A stretch of DNA of 64,000 bases from DATARH01 sp963746885 (GCA_963746885.1 CAVVDM010000011.1:372001-436000); one strand, 5' to 3'; positions 44,304-54,057 are shown, counted from the first letter of the stretch. Notes: generated by a model not told the origin, from the sequence alone. Numbers and translations are program-made.

Positions 44304-46211
44304 CTAGATTTCGATCTGGCCGCCGAGTTCGACGACGCGGTTGGGCGGGATGCGGAAAAACTCGGTCGCGTCGAGCGCCAGCTTGGTCAACAGGATGAAC
44401 AACCGGTCGCGCCAGCGCCAGAACAGCATGCGCCGGGCGCGCGGCCGCACCTTTTCGCGCCCGATGAAGAACGAGGTATCCATCAGATTGACGTGGAAAT
44501 GTTGGACCCGGCATTGCGCCAGCGCGCGCATCACGTTGGGCTCGTCCATGAAGCCGTAGCGCACGCGCATCGTGTAGAAGCCCTTGCCGATCTCGGCGAT
44601 CTCCAGCCGCCCGTCGTCGGGCACGTGCGGCACCCCCTCGGTGTCGACCTGCATGATGACGACGCGCTCGTGCAATGCCTTGGTGTGCTTCAGCGCGTGC
44701 AGCATCGCGACCGGGACCTGGGTCAGGTCGCGGGTCAGGAAGATCGCGGTTCCGGGCACCCGCACCGGCCGCTCCGGGTTGAGCGCCGCGACAAACGTAT
44801 CGAGCGGCATCGCGTCGCGGCTGCGCTGCTCGGTGATCAGCCGGCGGCCGCGCCACCACGTTCCCATGATCGCGAACACCAGCCCGCCGACGGTCAGCGG
44901 GAACCAGCCGCCCTCGGCGATCTTCAGCATATTCGCCCCGAAAAACGACAGATCGACCGTCGCGAACACCAGGAACAGCGGCACCAGTCCCCATAGCGGC
45001 CAGCGCGCCCCCAGCGCCAGATAGGTGAAGCCGAGGATCGTATCGACCGTCATCGTGCCGGTGACCGCGATCCCGTAGGCCGAGCCCAGCGCGTCCGACG
45101 AGCGGAAACCGAGCACCGTGACGATAACCGCAACCAGCAGGATCGTGTTGACGTCGGGCACGAAGACCTGGCCCACCTCGTGCTCCGAGGTGTGCTGCAC
45201 CTGCATGCGCGGCAGGTAGCCGAGTTGCACCGCCTGACGGGTCAGCGAAAACGCCCCGGAGATCACCGCCTGCGAGGCGATTACGGTTGCCGCCGAGGCG
45301 AGGATGACGAGCGGATAGACCGCCCAAGTCGGCGCGAGGTGGTAGAACGGGTTCTGCAAGGCGGCCGGGTTGGCGAGCAGCAGCGCGCCTTGTCCGAAAT
45401 AGTTCAGCAACAGCGCCGGGAAGACGAAGTAGAGCCAGGCGCGCCGGATCGGCAGGCGTCCGAAATGGCCCATATCGGCGTAAAGCGCCTCGGCGCCGGT
45501 CACGGCGAGCACCACCGAGCCGAGCAAGACGAATCCCGCGGCGGGGTCGCCGACCACCAGTTCGACCCCGTAAAGCGGGTCGAGCGCCTTGAGGATGGCC
45601 GGATTGCGGACGATTTCATTGAGCCCGAGGATGCCGAGCGTCCCGAACCAGACGATGATGACCGGCCCGAAAAACCCGCCGACGCGGCCGGTGCCGCGCC
45701 GCTGCACGAAAAACAGAAAGACCAGCAGCGCCAGCGTCAACGGCAGCACGAAGGGATGCAATGCCGGCGTCTTGACCTCGAGCCCCTCGACCGCACTGAT
45801 CACCGAGATCGCCGGCGTCAACACGCTGTCGCCGAAAAACAGCGAGCCGCCGATCATCCCGGCCAGCAGAATCCAGCGGTGATACCGGCGCGACGTTGCA
45901 CGTAGCGCCAGAACGGTCAGCGCGAAGATGCCGCCTTCGCCGCGATTGTCGGCCCGCATCAGCACAAGCACGTATTTGATCGTGACGACAATGGTCAGCG
46001 ACCAGACGATCAGCGACAGCACCCCGAAGATCCGCGGCGCGGTGAGCGAGGCAGCGTTCGGAAAGCACTGCTTGATCGCATAAAGCGGCGACGTGCCGAT
46101 ATCGCCATAGACGACGCCGAGCGCCGCGATCATCAGGCTGCGTGTCGAGACAGGGGCGTGCGCCGCTGCTCCCTGGCCGGAGCCGCTCGCACGTGCGGCG
46201 GGATCGGGCAT
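44304..46211 (-). CDS. kup: Low-affinity potassium transport system protein Kup
   Basis: ~635-residue KUP/HAK/KT transporter with 12 predicted membrane spans. Hallmarks: MIAALGVVYGDIGTSPLYAI, GGIFALTVLALRATSRR, FFGDSVLTPAISVISAVEGL, YADMGHFGRLPIRRAW and a ~180-residue cytosolic C-terminus ending VVELGGQIEI. Imports K+ with H+. ATG 46211 starts MPDPAARASGSGQGAAAHAP; an in-frame ATG at 46259 would add 16 residues. Single gene, divergent from the DJ-1-like gene across ~436 nt. Confidence 0.93.
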   Translation of the reverse strand: MPDPAARASGSGQGAAAHAPVSTRSLMIAALGVVYGDIGTSPLYAIKQCFPNAASLTAPRIFGVLSLIVWSLTIVVTIKYVLVLMRADNRGEGGIFALTVLALRATSRRYHRWILLAGMIGGSLFFGDSVLTPAISVISAVEGLEVKTPALHPFVLPLTLALLVFLFFVQRRGTGRVGGFFGPVIIVWFGTLGILGLNEIVRNPAILKALDPLYGVELVVGDPAAGFVLLGSVVLAVTGAEALYADMGHFGRLPIRRAWLYFVFPALLLNYFGQGALLLANPAALQNPFYHLAPTWAVYPLVILASAATVIASQAVISGAFSLTRQAVQLGYLPRMQVQHTSEHEVGQVFVPDVNTILLVAVIVTVLGFRSSDALGSAYGIAVTGTMTVDTILGFTYLALGARWPLWGLVPLFLVFATVDLSFFGANMLKIAEGGWFPLTVGGLVFAIMGTWWRGRRLITEQRSRDAMPLDTFVAALNPERPVRVPGTAIFLTRDLTQVPVAMLHALKHTKALHERVVIMQVDTEGVPHVPDDGRLEIAEIGKGFYTMRVRYGFMDEPNVMRALAQCRVQHFHVNLMDTSFFIGREKVRPRARRMLFWRWRDRLFILLTKLALDATEFFRIPPNRVVELGGQIEI

Positions 46212-46647
46212 GACGCCGGTGTCCCGCTCAGCGGCGCGTGGCGAGCGGAGCGGGGTCACGGATGCCGAGTATTACCATAGGCCATATCACCGAAACGGGG
46301 TTCGAACTCCGGGTCGCGAGCGCCGGCCGGGCTGCGGCTGGCGGGAAACCCGGTTGGATCGGCGGACCAATCACGCCCCCGATGCGAAGAGAATGTCATT
46401 TCTACCGCGGCACCTGAGCTTGCCCGCAACCAACGCGATCGTCCAACATTTCCTGCTGCGCCGCCGCACCGGGCCTCGGCGCGGCGACATCGCCAGCATC
46501 GCGTCTAACGTGATCCGACGGCGCGCGCAACCGTGCAGCACCGGAGCCAATGCCACCCGACGCCACCGCCGCCGACCGCTATTGCGAGCGCTCGTCTGTG
46601 CCGACCGGCGCTGCTATGCTCGATATCGCGGCATCGAGGACAAGGGA
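46212..46647. other. Intergenic region upstream of DJ-1-like gene
   Basis: 436 nt between kup and the DJ-1/PfpI gene. The frame of the following gene is open throughout but translates to Arg-rich low-complexity text without family similarity. I see no tRNA, strong promoter or repeat; a ggttcgaactcc at 46299 resembles a T-loop by chance. A ribosome site (gaggacaaggga) lies just before ATG 46648. Confidence 0.4.
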
Positions 46648-47343
46648 ATGAGCGAGCGCGTGTTTCGCAGCGGGATGCTGGTCTTTCCGAACCTGACGCA
46701 GCTCGACCTGACCGGGCCCTACGAGATCCTTGCCCGGCTGCCCGGCAGCGAGGTTTCGCTGATCTGGAAAACGCGCGATGCGGTCCGCACCGAGCATGGA
46801 CTGACGATCCTGCCGGACGCGACCTTCGACAGCTGCGGGCCGCTCGATCTGCTGCTCGTCCCGGGCGGCGGCGGCATGAACCCGCTGCTCGAGGACGCCG
46901 AGACGCTGGACTTTGTACGTCGCGCCGCCGCCACGGCACGCTACGTCGTCGGCATCTGCACCGGCTCGCTCGTGCTCGGCGCCGCCGGGTTGCTGCGCGG
47001 ACGCCGGGCCGGGACGCACTGGACGGCGCGCGAGTTCCTCGCCGCATTCGGCGCCGTGCCGGTGGCCGAGCGGGTCGTCGTCGACGGCAACATCTTCACT
47101 GGCGGCGGCGTCACCGCCGGCATCGATGTCGCGCTGCGCGTCGCCGAAGCGGTCGCCGGCCGCGCCGTGGCGGAGGCGATCCAGCTCTCCGTTGAGTACG
47201 ATCCCGCGCCGCCGTTTGCCGCCGGCTCGCCGGAAACGGCGCCGACCGCGGTGCGCGAGGCGGTGGTGGCGCGCGGCGCGGCGCGGCAGCAGGACCGCGC
47301 CGCGCGGGTCGCCCGCGCCGCGGCGGCGTTAGTTACGCGATGA
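46648..47343 (+). CDS. DJ-1/PfpI family protein (isonitrile hydratase-like)
   Basis: 231 residues with the class I glutamine-amidotransferase-like fold. The strand-turn-helix VVGICTGSLVLGAAGLLRGR carries the nucleophile Cys. The N-terminal FRSGMLVFPNLTQLDLTGPY and VSLIWKTRDAVRTEHGLTIL match isonitrile hydratase / AraC-type GlxA N-domains. TGGGVTAGIDVALRVAEAVA is also typical. No AraC DNA-binding domain follows, so it is an enzyme-type member. The last codons overlap the flavoprotein start (ATGA), placing it first in a three-gene operon. Confidence 0.82.
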   Translation: MSERVFRSGMLVFPNLTQLDLTGPYEILARLPGSEVSLIWKTRDAVRTEHGLTILPDATFDSCGPLDLLLVPGGGGMNPLLEDAETLDFVRRAAATARYVVGICTGSLVLGAAGLLRGRRAGTHWTAREFLAAFGAVPVAERVVVDGNIFTGGGVTAGIDVALRVAEAVAGRAVAEAIQLSVEYDPAPPFAAGSPETAPTAVREAVVARGAARQQDRAARVARAAAALVTR

Positions 47344-49011
47344 CCGATCTCGACACCGACATCCTGATCGTCGGCGCCGGCGGGGCCGGCATGTACGCCG
47401 CGATCGCCGCGGCACGAAGCGGCGCCGAGCGGGTCTTGCTCGCCGACAAGAGCCTCATCGGGCGCGGCGGTGCCACAGTGATGGCGCAGATGACGGTCGC
47501 CGCGGCGCTCGGCGAGGAATGCGCCGACGACTGGACGGCGCATTTCGACGACACGCTAAAGGCCGGCCGCGGCTTGTGCGACGAGGCGCTGGCGGTGGCG
47601 TTATGTCGCGAGGCACCCGATCGCATCCGCGAGATGGAGGGGTGGCGCATCGGCTGGGCGCGCCGGGCTGACGGTCGGATCGCCCAGGTGATGGCGCCGG
47701 GCCATTCACGGCCGCGCTGCTGCTATGTCGATTTCCTCAATACCGGTCCCGCCGTCGCTGCCACCCTGCGCCGCCGGGTGGCGGCGATCGACCGGATCCG
47801 CCGCATCAGCAACCTGACCGTCACCGACATCGTCACCGACGGCGGCGTGGCGGTCGGCGCGGTGGCCCTCGACACCGCAGCCGGCGCGCCGGTGACGATC
47901 GCCGCCAAGGCGGTCATCATCGCCACCGGGGGACTGACGCGGATCTACCGGCGCAACAGCGCATCGGCCAACATGGGCGGCGACGGCTATGCGCTGGCGC
48001 TGGCCGCCGGCGCCGAGCTCGTCGACATGGAGTTTGTGCAGTTCTTTCCGATCGGCCATCTCGCGCCGCGCCTCGTCGGCATGGACCCGATCATGTGGGA
48101 CCCGTTTCGCTACAAGCTCGGCGGACGGCTGCTTGACGGCAATGGGCGCGAGTTTCTCGGCGATTACGGCAGCGACGAAACGGCGGGCTACACGACGCCA
48201 CGCGACATCGCGACCTATGCCATCCACAAGGAGGTTGCTGCCGGGCGCGGCTCGCCCCACGGCGGCGTCTATCTGTCGTTCGCGCATGTGCCCCGCGCGG
48301 CACTGGAAGTGGCGTTTGGCCCGGTCATCGCGCGGCTGGCGAAGAACGGCATCGATCTCGGGCAGATGGCGGTCGAGGTCGCGCCGATCGCGCACTACCA
48401 CATGGGCGGCATCGCGGTCGACGAGCGGATGGCGAGCCGGGTGCCCGGCCTTTACGCGGCGGGCGAGGCGGCGGGTGGCGCCAACGGCGCCAACCGGCTG
48501 TCCGGAAACGCCATCCCCGAGGCGCTGGTGTTCGGCGAGCGGGCCGGGCGCTTTGCCGCCGAATACGCCGCGACGCGACGGTCGGGCTTCGCCGCGCGCG
48601 CCGCGGCAGGCGGCGGTCGAACGCATCCGCGAACTCGCCGAGGGGCGCCGCGGTGATGTCGCCCCAGTGGCAATGCTCGACGAATTGCGCGGGCTGATGG
48701 AGCGCGAGGTCGGGCCGTTCCGCACGGAAGCCGGGCTCGGCCGTGCCCTCGCCCGGCTCGCCGCGATGCGCGCCGCCATGCCCGATCTGGCGATCGCGCC
48801 GGGCCGCGCGTTCAATCCGACGCTGGCGGATTGGTTCGAGCTGCGTGGCAGCCTCCTGGCCGCCGAGTCGGTAACTCGCGCGGCCCTGGCGCGGCGGGAG
48901 AGCCGCGGGGCGCACCAGCGCGAGGATTTCCCCGCAGCCGACCCCGCCGCGGCGCGCCGCCGGCACGTGCGCATGATCAGCGACGGCACGCTCGCCGCCG
49001 GCGTCGCGTGA
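47340..49011 (+). CDS. FAD-binding succinate dehydrogenase/fumarate reductase flavoprotein-like, frameshifted
   Basis: Flavoprotein of the Sdh/Frd/AprA/NadB family, ~556 residues when joined. FAD fold TDILIVGAGGAGMYAAIAAA, SLIGRGGATVMAQ, VIIATGGLTRIYRRNSASAN, GDGYALALAAGAELVDMEFV, HYHMGGIAVDE and AAGEAAGGANGANRLSGNAI are intact. The first frame ends at 48656. The C-terminal helical domain (AVERIRELAEGRRGDVAPVA, RRESRGAHQREDFP) lies in the next frame; the break is near 48600 in a cgcg-rich stretch and fits one extra base. It overlaps the 2Fe-2S gene by 4 nt, so the pair probably forms a soluble two-subunit oxidoreductase. Confidence 0.86.
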
Positions 49012-49361
49012 CGGCAATGCACACCGCGCGGCTGCGCATCCGGCGCGGCACCGCCAGCGAACAGGCGCGCTTACCGGCGCGCTACGACGAATTCGCGGTG
49101 GACTTCGAAGACGGCGCGACGGTGCTCGATGCGCTGATCGGCATCCGCTGCGAGCGCGACGCGTCGCTTGCCATCCGCTACAGCTGCATCAACGGCAATG
49201 TCTGCAAGGAATGCACGCTCGCGATCGACGGCGTCGTCGCCTATGCCTGCACCACCCGGCTGCGCGCCGATGCGGTGATGACGCTCGAGCCATTGCCCGG
49301 CAAACCGGTGCTGCGCGACCTGGTCAGCGAGACCCGGCCACCGCGCGAGCGGCTGACATAA
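49008..49361 (+). CDS. 2Fe-2S ferredoxin-domain subunit (succinate dehydrogenase iron-sulfur N-domain-like)
   Basis: 117 residues, only the plant-type 2Fe-2S domain. Cluster cysteines are in SCINGNVCKECTLAID and VVAYACTTRL. The Cys spacing C-x5-C-x2-C differs from the usual SdhB C-x4-C-x2-C. The C-terminal half of SdhB with 4Fe-4S and 3Fe-4S clusters is absent. GTG 49008 overlaps the flavoprotein stop. Predicted to carry electrons to or from the upstream FAD protein; the final acceptor is unknown. Confidence 0.8.
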   Translation: MTAMHTARLRIRRGTASEQARLPARYDEFAVDFEDGATVLDALIGIRCERDASLAIRYSCINGNVCKECTLAIDGVVAYACTTRLRADAVMTLEPLPGKPVLRDLVSETRPPRERLT

Positions 49362-49464
49362 CCGCAGCGGCAGCGACTCGGCCTAAACTCCGGCTGCCGG
49401 CGTCTATTGCAAAAATTGTCTTTGTGCTCAATGCTCAGAGCTTCTCTTGGGAGGCAAGACAAGC

Positions 49465-49959
49465 ATGGCAAAAACGGCCCTGACGCAACTGCAGGAACAG
49501 ATCGAAGCGGTGCGCCGCGAAGCCTTTGCCGCGGGGTATGCGGCGGCGATGCAATCGGTTCGCGAGTTCACCGCGACGCCGGCACCGGAGGCCGAGCCGG
49601 AGGCTGCCCCGCCGCCGCGGCGGCAACCGTCCGCCGCGCCGGCTCCGTCTGCGCCGCGCGCGGGTCGACGCGCGACGCCGCCGGCGCCACAACGCAGCGC
49701 CCGCCCGCGGGCGCTGCGGCCGCTACGCGGCACCAACGCCCAGCTCGTCGAGGAGGTGCTGCAATCGAATGCCCCGCGCGCCTTGCGGCCGGCCGAGATC
49801 CGCAGCGCGATCCAGCGCGACAAGGGGGTGGCAATCGCCTTCACCTCGATCCGCCACGCGCTCGGCCAGCTGGAGGCCCGCCATCTCGCGGCGCCGGCCG
49901 AAGACAGCAAGAGCTGGCGCTACGGCGAGGGTGCGGACACCGCCGCCGCATCGGCTTGA
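49465..49959 (+). CDS. Hypothetical protein with putative winged-helix C-terminus
   Basis: ~164 residues. The N-terminal amphipathic helix LQEQIEAVRREAFAAGYAAA is followed by a Pro/Ala/Arg-rich linker of ~55 residues and a C-terminal ~70-residue domain (NAQLVEEVLQSNAPRALRPA, then SAIQRDKGVAIAFTSIRHAL and SWRYGE) whose helix pattern fits a winged helix. That suggests DNA or RNA binding, but no family is recognised with certainty. ATG 49465 follows gggaggcaag. Codon composition fits the neighbours, so a real gene is likely. Confidence 0.68.
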   Translation: MAKTALTQLQEQIEAVRREAFAAGYAAAMQSVREFTATPAPEAEPEAAPPPRRQPSAAPAPSAPRAGRRATPPAPQRSARPRALRPLRGTNAQLVEEVLQSNAPRALRPAEIRSAIQRDKGVAIAFTSIRHALGQLEARHLAAPAEDSKSWRYGEGADTAAASA

Positions 49960-50014
49960 TCGGAACCGCCGCTATCACCGCCGCAAAGGCAACCGGCCAA
50001 GGCAAGCGCCCCCG

Positions 50015-50821
50015 TCAGGCCGCCGCAATCTGACGGGGGAGGTAGATTGCGGTGTGGGCGATATGGGCGACAGGCTTTGTCCCGCCGGCAACCACGAGTG
50101 CGTCGATCTCAACGAATTTGTGCCCCTTGTGCACATAGTTGGCGGTGACATGGGCGCGCGCTGACAGCGTGCTGCCGACCGCGACCGCAGCGAAATGCTG
50201 GATCCGGCTGCCGGTATGGATCCACGGGCCGAACACGACGTTGCGGCTCAGCACGAAATTGCCGCTGCGCAGGATGTCGCGCGGGTGCAGCAGGCCTTCT
50301 TCGGCATAGATCGTCGCGCTCTCGTGCGAGTCGGCGAGATAGCGCGCCGCCATTTCGGGAGTGACCTCGTAGGGCGCGAGGCCGAGCCAAGTGCCCACGG
50401 CGAGCGAGGCTTCGTCGGCCGGCGGGCGCCGGGCGCGCTGCGGCACCTGGCGGAACCGCTCGAGCGCGGGGCTCGGCGGCGCTGCATCGGGCAATCTGGC
50501 GCGGCCACTGGCGCAGACGACGCCGCGGCTCTCGACGACGATGTCGAGCCCGTCCGCGTCCTCGGTCGCCGTGACGGTTGCGGTGTCGCCGTCATAGACC
50601 GGCTTGAAGAAGCGGCACTCGGCGGCGCCGCGTTCGAGCCAGGCGCGGCCCCAGCGCATGACCGGCAGGTGCGAGATGTAGCCGTACACGTCGACCCCCG
50701 GCACGAGACCGCCGCCGAAGCCGAAGCGGCGGGCGGTGGCATCGTCGTGGATCTTGTTTTCCGAATCGTGCGCGGTGTTGAAGGCGGCGACCCGGTAGGG
50801 GGCGAGATCGGCGGCACTCAT
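50015..50821 (-). CDS. MaoC-like (hotdog fold) dehydratase family protein
   Basis: ~268 residues. The N-terminal half holds KIHDDATARRFGFGGGLVPG, a MaoC-like hydratase motif with the D..A..G(F) pattern, and GVDVYGYISHLPV. The C-terminal half (SGNFVLSRNVVFGPWIHTGS, ANYVHKGHKFVEIDALVV) looks like a second hotdog. Double-hotdog MaoC proteins hydrate or dehydrate enoyl-CoA thioesters. ATG 50821 has gaggaaaag directly upstream; the 22-codon extension above it is encoded by an 18-nt tandem duplication. Follows the GNAT gene on the same strand. Confidence 0.78.
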   Translation of the reverse strand: MSAADLAPYRVAAFNTAHDSENKIHDDATARRFGFGGGLVPGVDVYGYISHLPVMRWGRAWLERGAAECRFFKPVYDGDTATVTATEDADGLDIVVESRGVVCASGRARLPDAAPPSPALERFRQVPQRARRPPADEASLAVGTWLGLAPYEVTPEMAARYLADSHESATIYAEEGLLHPRDILRSGNFVLSRNVVFGPWIHTGSRIQHFAAVAVGSTLSARAHVTANYVHKGHKFVEIDALVVAGGTKPVAHIAHTAIYLPRQIAAA

Positions 50822-50822
50822 C

Positions 50823-50858
50823 TTTTCCTCAGCAAACGGGTTTTCCTCAGCAAACGGG
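50823..50858. repeat. Perfect 18-nt tandem duplication at a gene junction
   Basis: The unit ttttcctcagcaaacggg occurs twice with no spacer (50823-50840 and 50841-50858). On the complement strand each copy contains tgaggaaaa, which supplies the stop codon of the GNAT gene in one copy and the ribosome site of the MaoC gene in the other. A single copy would have made the two genes nearly overlapping. Confidence 0.9.
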
Positions 50859-51635
50859 GTGATGCACCCACAAATTGGGCTCGACATAGACGGCGTGGTC
50901 GTCTTCGCACGACACGTGCACCGGCGACAGCGCGCCCGGTACGACGATAGCGCCGCTGCGGTCGAAATTCATCCCGGTCCAGCGCGACCACTCGGCCAGC
51001 GTGCCGGCGATCACCATGCTGCGGGGCGCGACCTGCATGATCCGCCCGCCGGCGCGGACATGCGCGCGCAGCCAGGAATCATCGGGTAACCCATCCGCCC
51101 GTCGGCGGGCGATGTAGTCGGCGAACGGCACGTGCGGCTCGCGGTGCTTGTCGCTCGGGCGCAGCGGCGCGTAGAGATCGGCGAACCCCTTGTCCCAGGT
51201 GTTGGCGATCAGCGCCGCCAGCATCAGTTGCGCGATGCCGCGCCCGCGATAGGGCGGCAGCACGATGATCTCCAGCGCACCGACGGCGGTGGGCCGCCGC
51301 CCGGCGCGCCAATCCTCGTCGGTCCAGCGGATCACCGCATCCCAGCCGCCCGGCGGCAGCGCCTTGCGTCCCGAAGTGGCGTCGCGAAACGCGAACGGCA
51401 CGCTGACGGCGCGGGCGATCACCCGGTCGGGCTCCTCGCGGTCGACCGCCGCGAGGACGAAGTCGACATAGCGGTCGAGCGCCCGGTCGCCATAGTACAG
51501 CGCGGCGGTGGGGTCGTGCCGCAGAAACTCCGGCACCGCAGCGGCAAACTCGGCGGAAAACAGCTGCGCGCGCAGCTCCGGCCGCTCGCGCAGCGTCGCG
51601 ACGGCAAGCCGCTCGGGCGGGAAAGGCGCCGCCAT
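50847..51635 (-). CDS. GNAT family N-acetyltransferase-like protein
   Basis: 262 residues. The acetyl-CoA-binding motif is ALEIIVLPPYRGRGIAQLML (R-G-R-G-I turn), after a beta strand IARAVSVPFAFRD; the C-terminal part (HVPFADYIARRRADGLPDDS, WLRAHVRAGGRIMQVAPRSM) is longer than a minimal GNAT and resembles family proteins acting on unknown small molecules. The ~45-residue C-terminal tail includes TGMNFDRSGAIVVPGAL. Start ATG 51635. Same strand and close to the MaoC gene, so likely co-transcribed. Confidence 0.75.
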   Translation of the reverse strand: MAAPFPPERLAVATLRERPELRAQLFSAEFAAAVPEFLRHDPTAALYYGDRALDRYVDFVLAAVDREEPDRVIARAVSVPFAFRDATSGRKALPPGGWDAVIRWTDEDWRAGRRPTAVGALEIIVLPPYRGRGIAQLMLAALIANTWDKGFADLYAPLRPSDKHREPHVPFADYIARRRADGLPDDSWLRAHVRAGGRIMQVAPRSMVIAGTLAEWSRWTGMNFDRSGAIVVPGALSPVHVSCEDDHAVYVEPNLWVHHPVC

Positions 51636-51677
51636 AGGGTCGCCGCTCAGCGCGTCATCCCCGGCTCGACCCGGCCG

Positions 51678-52610
51678 CTATTTCTTGTCGGCGTCGAGCA
51701 CCGCCTGCACCTTGGCGGGGTCGACGTTGGGCGGCGTGATGCCCGAGCGCTCGACCTGCAACAGGCCCGGGACCCGGCTGTCGCGCTGCGCCCAGCCGCG
51801 GTTCATCGCCTCGGTCAGTTCCTCGAGCGCGAGATTGGCGAGCCGCATCGGCACCGCCACCTCCTTGCCGAGCCCGACCGCCAGCGAGACGTCCTTGTGC
51901 AGCAGGCGCAGCGCGAAATCGGCGGGGTCGTAGGTGCCCGAGAGGAACTTGCCGAGACGGTCGAAGGTGCGCTGGCGCCCGGTTGCGCCCTGGCGCACCG
52001 CCTCCCACAATTCGAGCGGCTCGACGCCGGCCTTGATGCCCATCGTCATGACCTCGGCGAGCGCGACGCCGACGACGGCGCTGGTGCAGTTGTGCACCAG
52101 CTTGGCGATCGTGCCGGCGCCGATCGGGCCGATATAGCGGGCCTGGTCGCCCATCGCGTCGAGCACGCTCTTGTGCCGGTTGAACTGCTGCTCGTCGCCG
52201 CCGATCCAGATCGCCATCTTGCCGCTGGCGGCGCCGCCCGGGCCGCCGCTGACCGGCGAATCCAGCATATAGAGGTTCTTTTCGGCGAAGATCGCGTTGA
52301 TCTTGCGCACGATTGCGACCGAATTGGTCGACATGTCGAAAAATGCGGTGTCGGGCTTCATGCCCTCGATCAGCCCGTTCGGGCCGAGCGCCACCGCCTC
52401 GACATCGGCCGGAACGGGGAGCGAGGTGAACACCACCTCGACCTGCTCGGCGAGTGCTTTCGGGCTGTCGGCCCATACGGCGCCCTTGGCCAGATACGGC
52501 TCGGCCGCGGCGCGACGCAAATCATGCACGACCAGCTGGTGGCCGGCCTTCTGCAGATTGGCCGCCATGCCCTTGCCCATCATGCCGAGCCCGATAAACC
52601 CGATGCGCAT
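51678..52610 (-). CDS. NAD(P)-dependent 3-hydroxyisobutyrate/tartronate semialdehyde dehydrogenase family protein
   Basis: ~310-residue beta-hydroxyacid dehydrogenase. The nucleotide fold is RIGFIGLGMMGKGMAANLQK; the substrate loop is LDSPVSGGPGGAASGKMAIW; the catalytic Lys lies in GAGTIAKLVHNCTSAVVGVA; and FALRLLHKDVSLAVGLGKEV is the conserved K-D helix. The exact substrate (3-hydroxyisobutyrate, tartronate semialdehyde, glyoxylate) is undetermined. ATG 52610 follows ggaggga. It lies 42 nt before the GNAT start on the same strand. Confidence 0.87.
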   Translation of the reverse strand: MRIGFIGLGMMGKGMAANLQKAGHQLVVHDLRRAAAEPYLAKGAVWADSPKALAEQVEVVFTSLPVPADVEAVALGPNGLIEGMKPDTAFFDMSTNSVAIVRKINAIFAEKNLYMLDSPVSGGPGGAASGKMAIWIGGDEQQFNRHKSVLDAMGDQARYIGPIGAGTIAKLVHNCTSAVVGVALAEVMTMGIKAGVEPLELWEAVRQGATGRQRTFDRLGKFLSGTYDPADFALRLLHKDVSLAVGLGKEVAVPMRLANLALEELTEAMNRGWAQRDSRVPGLLQVERSGITPPNVDPAKVQAVLDADKK

Positions 52611-52717
52611 CACTCCCTCCACTTGCGACGATCTCGTTCGCGGGGAGTTTCGTCGGGCCGGGCGGTGCAGCGCAAGCGGCGCGGCGGGCGGGCGGGCGCT
52701 TTTGTTGGCGGACGCTG

Positions 52718-54044
52718 TTATTCGACGAGCCGGCCGCCGGTCAGGCTGACCGAGCGCGTGCCGGTGCCGGTGCAGTTGTTCTGAAACGTCGAGCTGCCGG
52801 TGAACGCGATGGTCCAGGCGATCAGCTGGGTGCACTGGGCGCCGCCGGTCGGGCTGCCGCCCGAATAACTGAGCGGCTCGCCGGGGAAGTAGATCGCACC
52901 GACAATGTTCTGCGATGCCCCGCCGGTCAGCGAATTGCTCGCGCTGGTATCCGTGCAGGCGCGGTCCTGATAGATCGCGATGCCGGATAGCGCGCCCGAA
53001 CTCGGCGCGGTCAGCGTGACGACGGCACCGCCGTCGATCTTGGTGGTGGCGCAGCTTTTGCTAGGGCTGCTCGTGGTCAGGATGATCGTCGTGCCGTTCG
53101 TCGCGGTCAGCGTCGAGCCGCCGCCGATGCTCACCTGCCCGCGGTCGATGATGAATGTGCCGGCCCCGAGTGTCAGGCTCGAATTGCCAGTCAGCGTCAG
53201 GCCGTTGCAAAACACATAGACGCCCGACGCGCCGACGGCTTTCGTGTCGCTGGCGCCGCCGGCCAGCTTGTAGTTGTTCGCGTCGCAGCCGGAATAGCCC
53301 GGGACCGCGGCGTTGAGATAAGGGTCGACCAGCGGATCGACGCCGGTATAGGTGCCGCTCACCGTCGTCAGCCCGCTACCGCTCATGCCGCCGACGAAAT
53401 AGGCCACCGCGGCGTTGATCGTGGCGCCGCCGGTCATCGTCAAGGCGTTGGACGAGGTGGAATTGAGATACAGCGAGCAGCCGGGAAAGCTGAGCGCCGT
53501 CGAGCCGGACGTCGTTACCGTCGTGGCGTTGTTGGGGTTGAGGGCGACGACGCAGGCTTGGCCGGTCAGGCTGGTGTTGGCGAGAGCGACCGCGCGCACC
53601 GAGATCGTCGGCCCGGTCGGCAGAAACAGCCCCGAGATCAGGGCCGGCTGCGGCTGGCTGATCAGCACTTCGACGGCGGGGCTGCTCTGGTAATCGCCGG
53701 ATTTAGGCGGATAGTTGACCGTGATGGTGGTGCCGTTGATGCCATTGATGAATTTGTAGGCAGCCGCGACGCTTTTCGCCTCCGCGGCAAAGGTCGAGGA
53801 CGGTGCACCCGAGGCTAGCGCGGTTGCCGCCGTGGACGCTGCGGAAGTCGGCAGCCCCCTGCATCGTGCGCTTGGTCAGATACCATTTCGCCGCTTCAGT
53901 GCCGAGCCCGGCAAAGCCGGCGACAGCAAACAGCGATACCGCCAACGCAACCGCCGTCGCACCGCCGCGGTCGTTGCGCAATCGGTCGAAGTGGCCGGCG
54001 AGCTGCTGTAGCGCAGATCCTATGGATAAAAACCGGGAAAACAC
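52718..54044 (-). CDS. TadG-like Flp pilus assembly protein, frameshifted
   Basis: Pseudopilin-associated envelope protein of ~442 residues once joined. N-terminal GGATAVALAVSLFAVAGFAG is the single hydrophobic helix, then WYLTKRTMQGAADSAASTAA (TadG N-domain). The first frame breaks near 53845: the coding strand gacttccgcag reads D-S-A-A-S-T-A-A after removing one t. The remaining ~320 residues are Ser/Thr/Gly/Asn-rich with repeated beta-strand text (NSTSSNALTMTGGATINAAV, SSLTLGAGTFIIDRGQVSIG) that looks like a beta-helix. No von Willebrand A domain is seen, unlike many TadG proteins. Secreted or periplasmic. Confidence 0.78.
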
Positions 54045-54057
54045 GCGGCTGATCCGA

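Noticed and set aside
46299..46310. ggttcgaactcc resembling a tRNA T-loop
   Set aside because: Flanking bases do not form a T-stem and no acceptor stem or CCA end is present.
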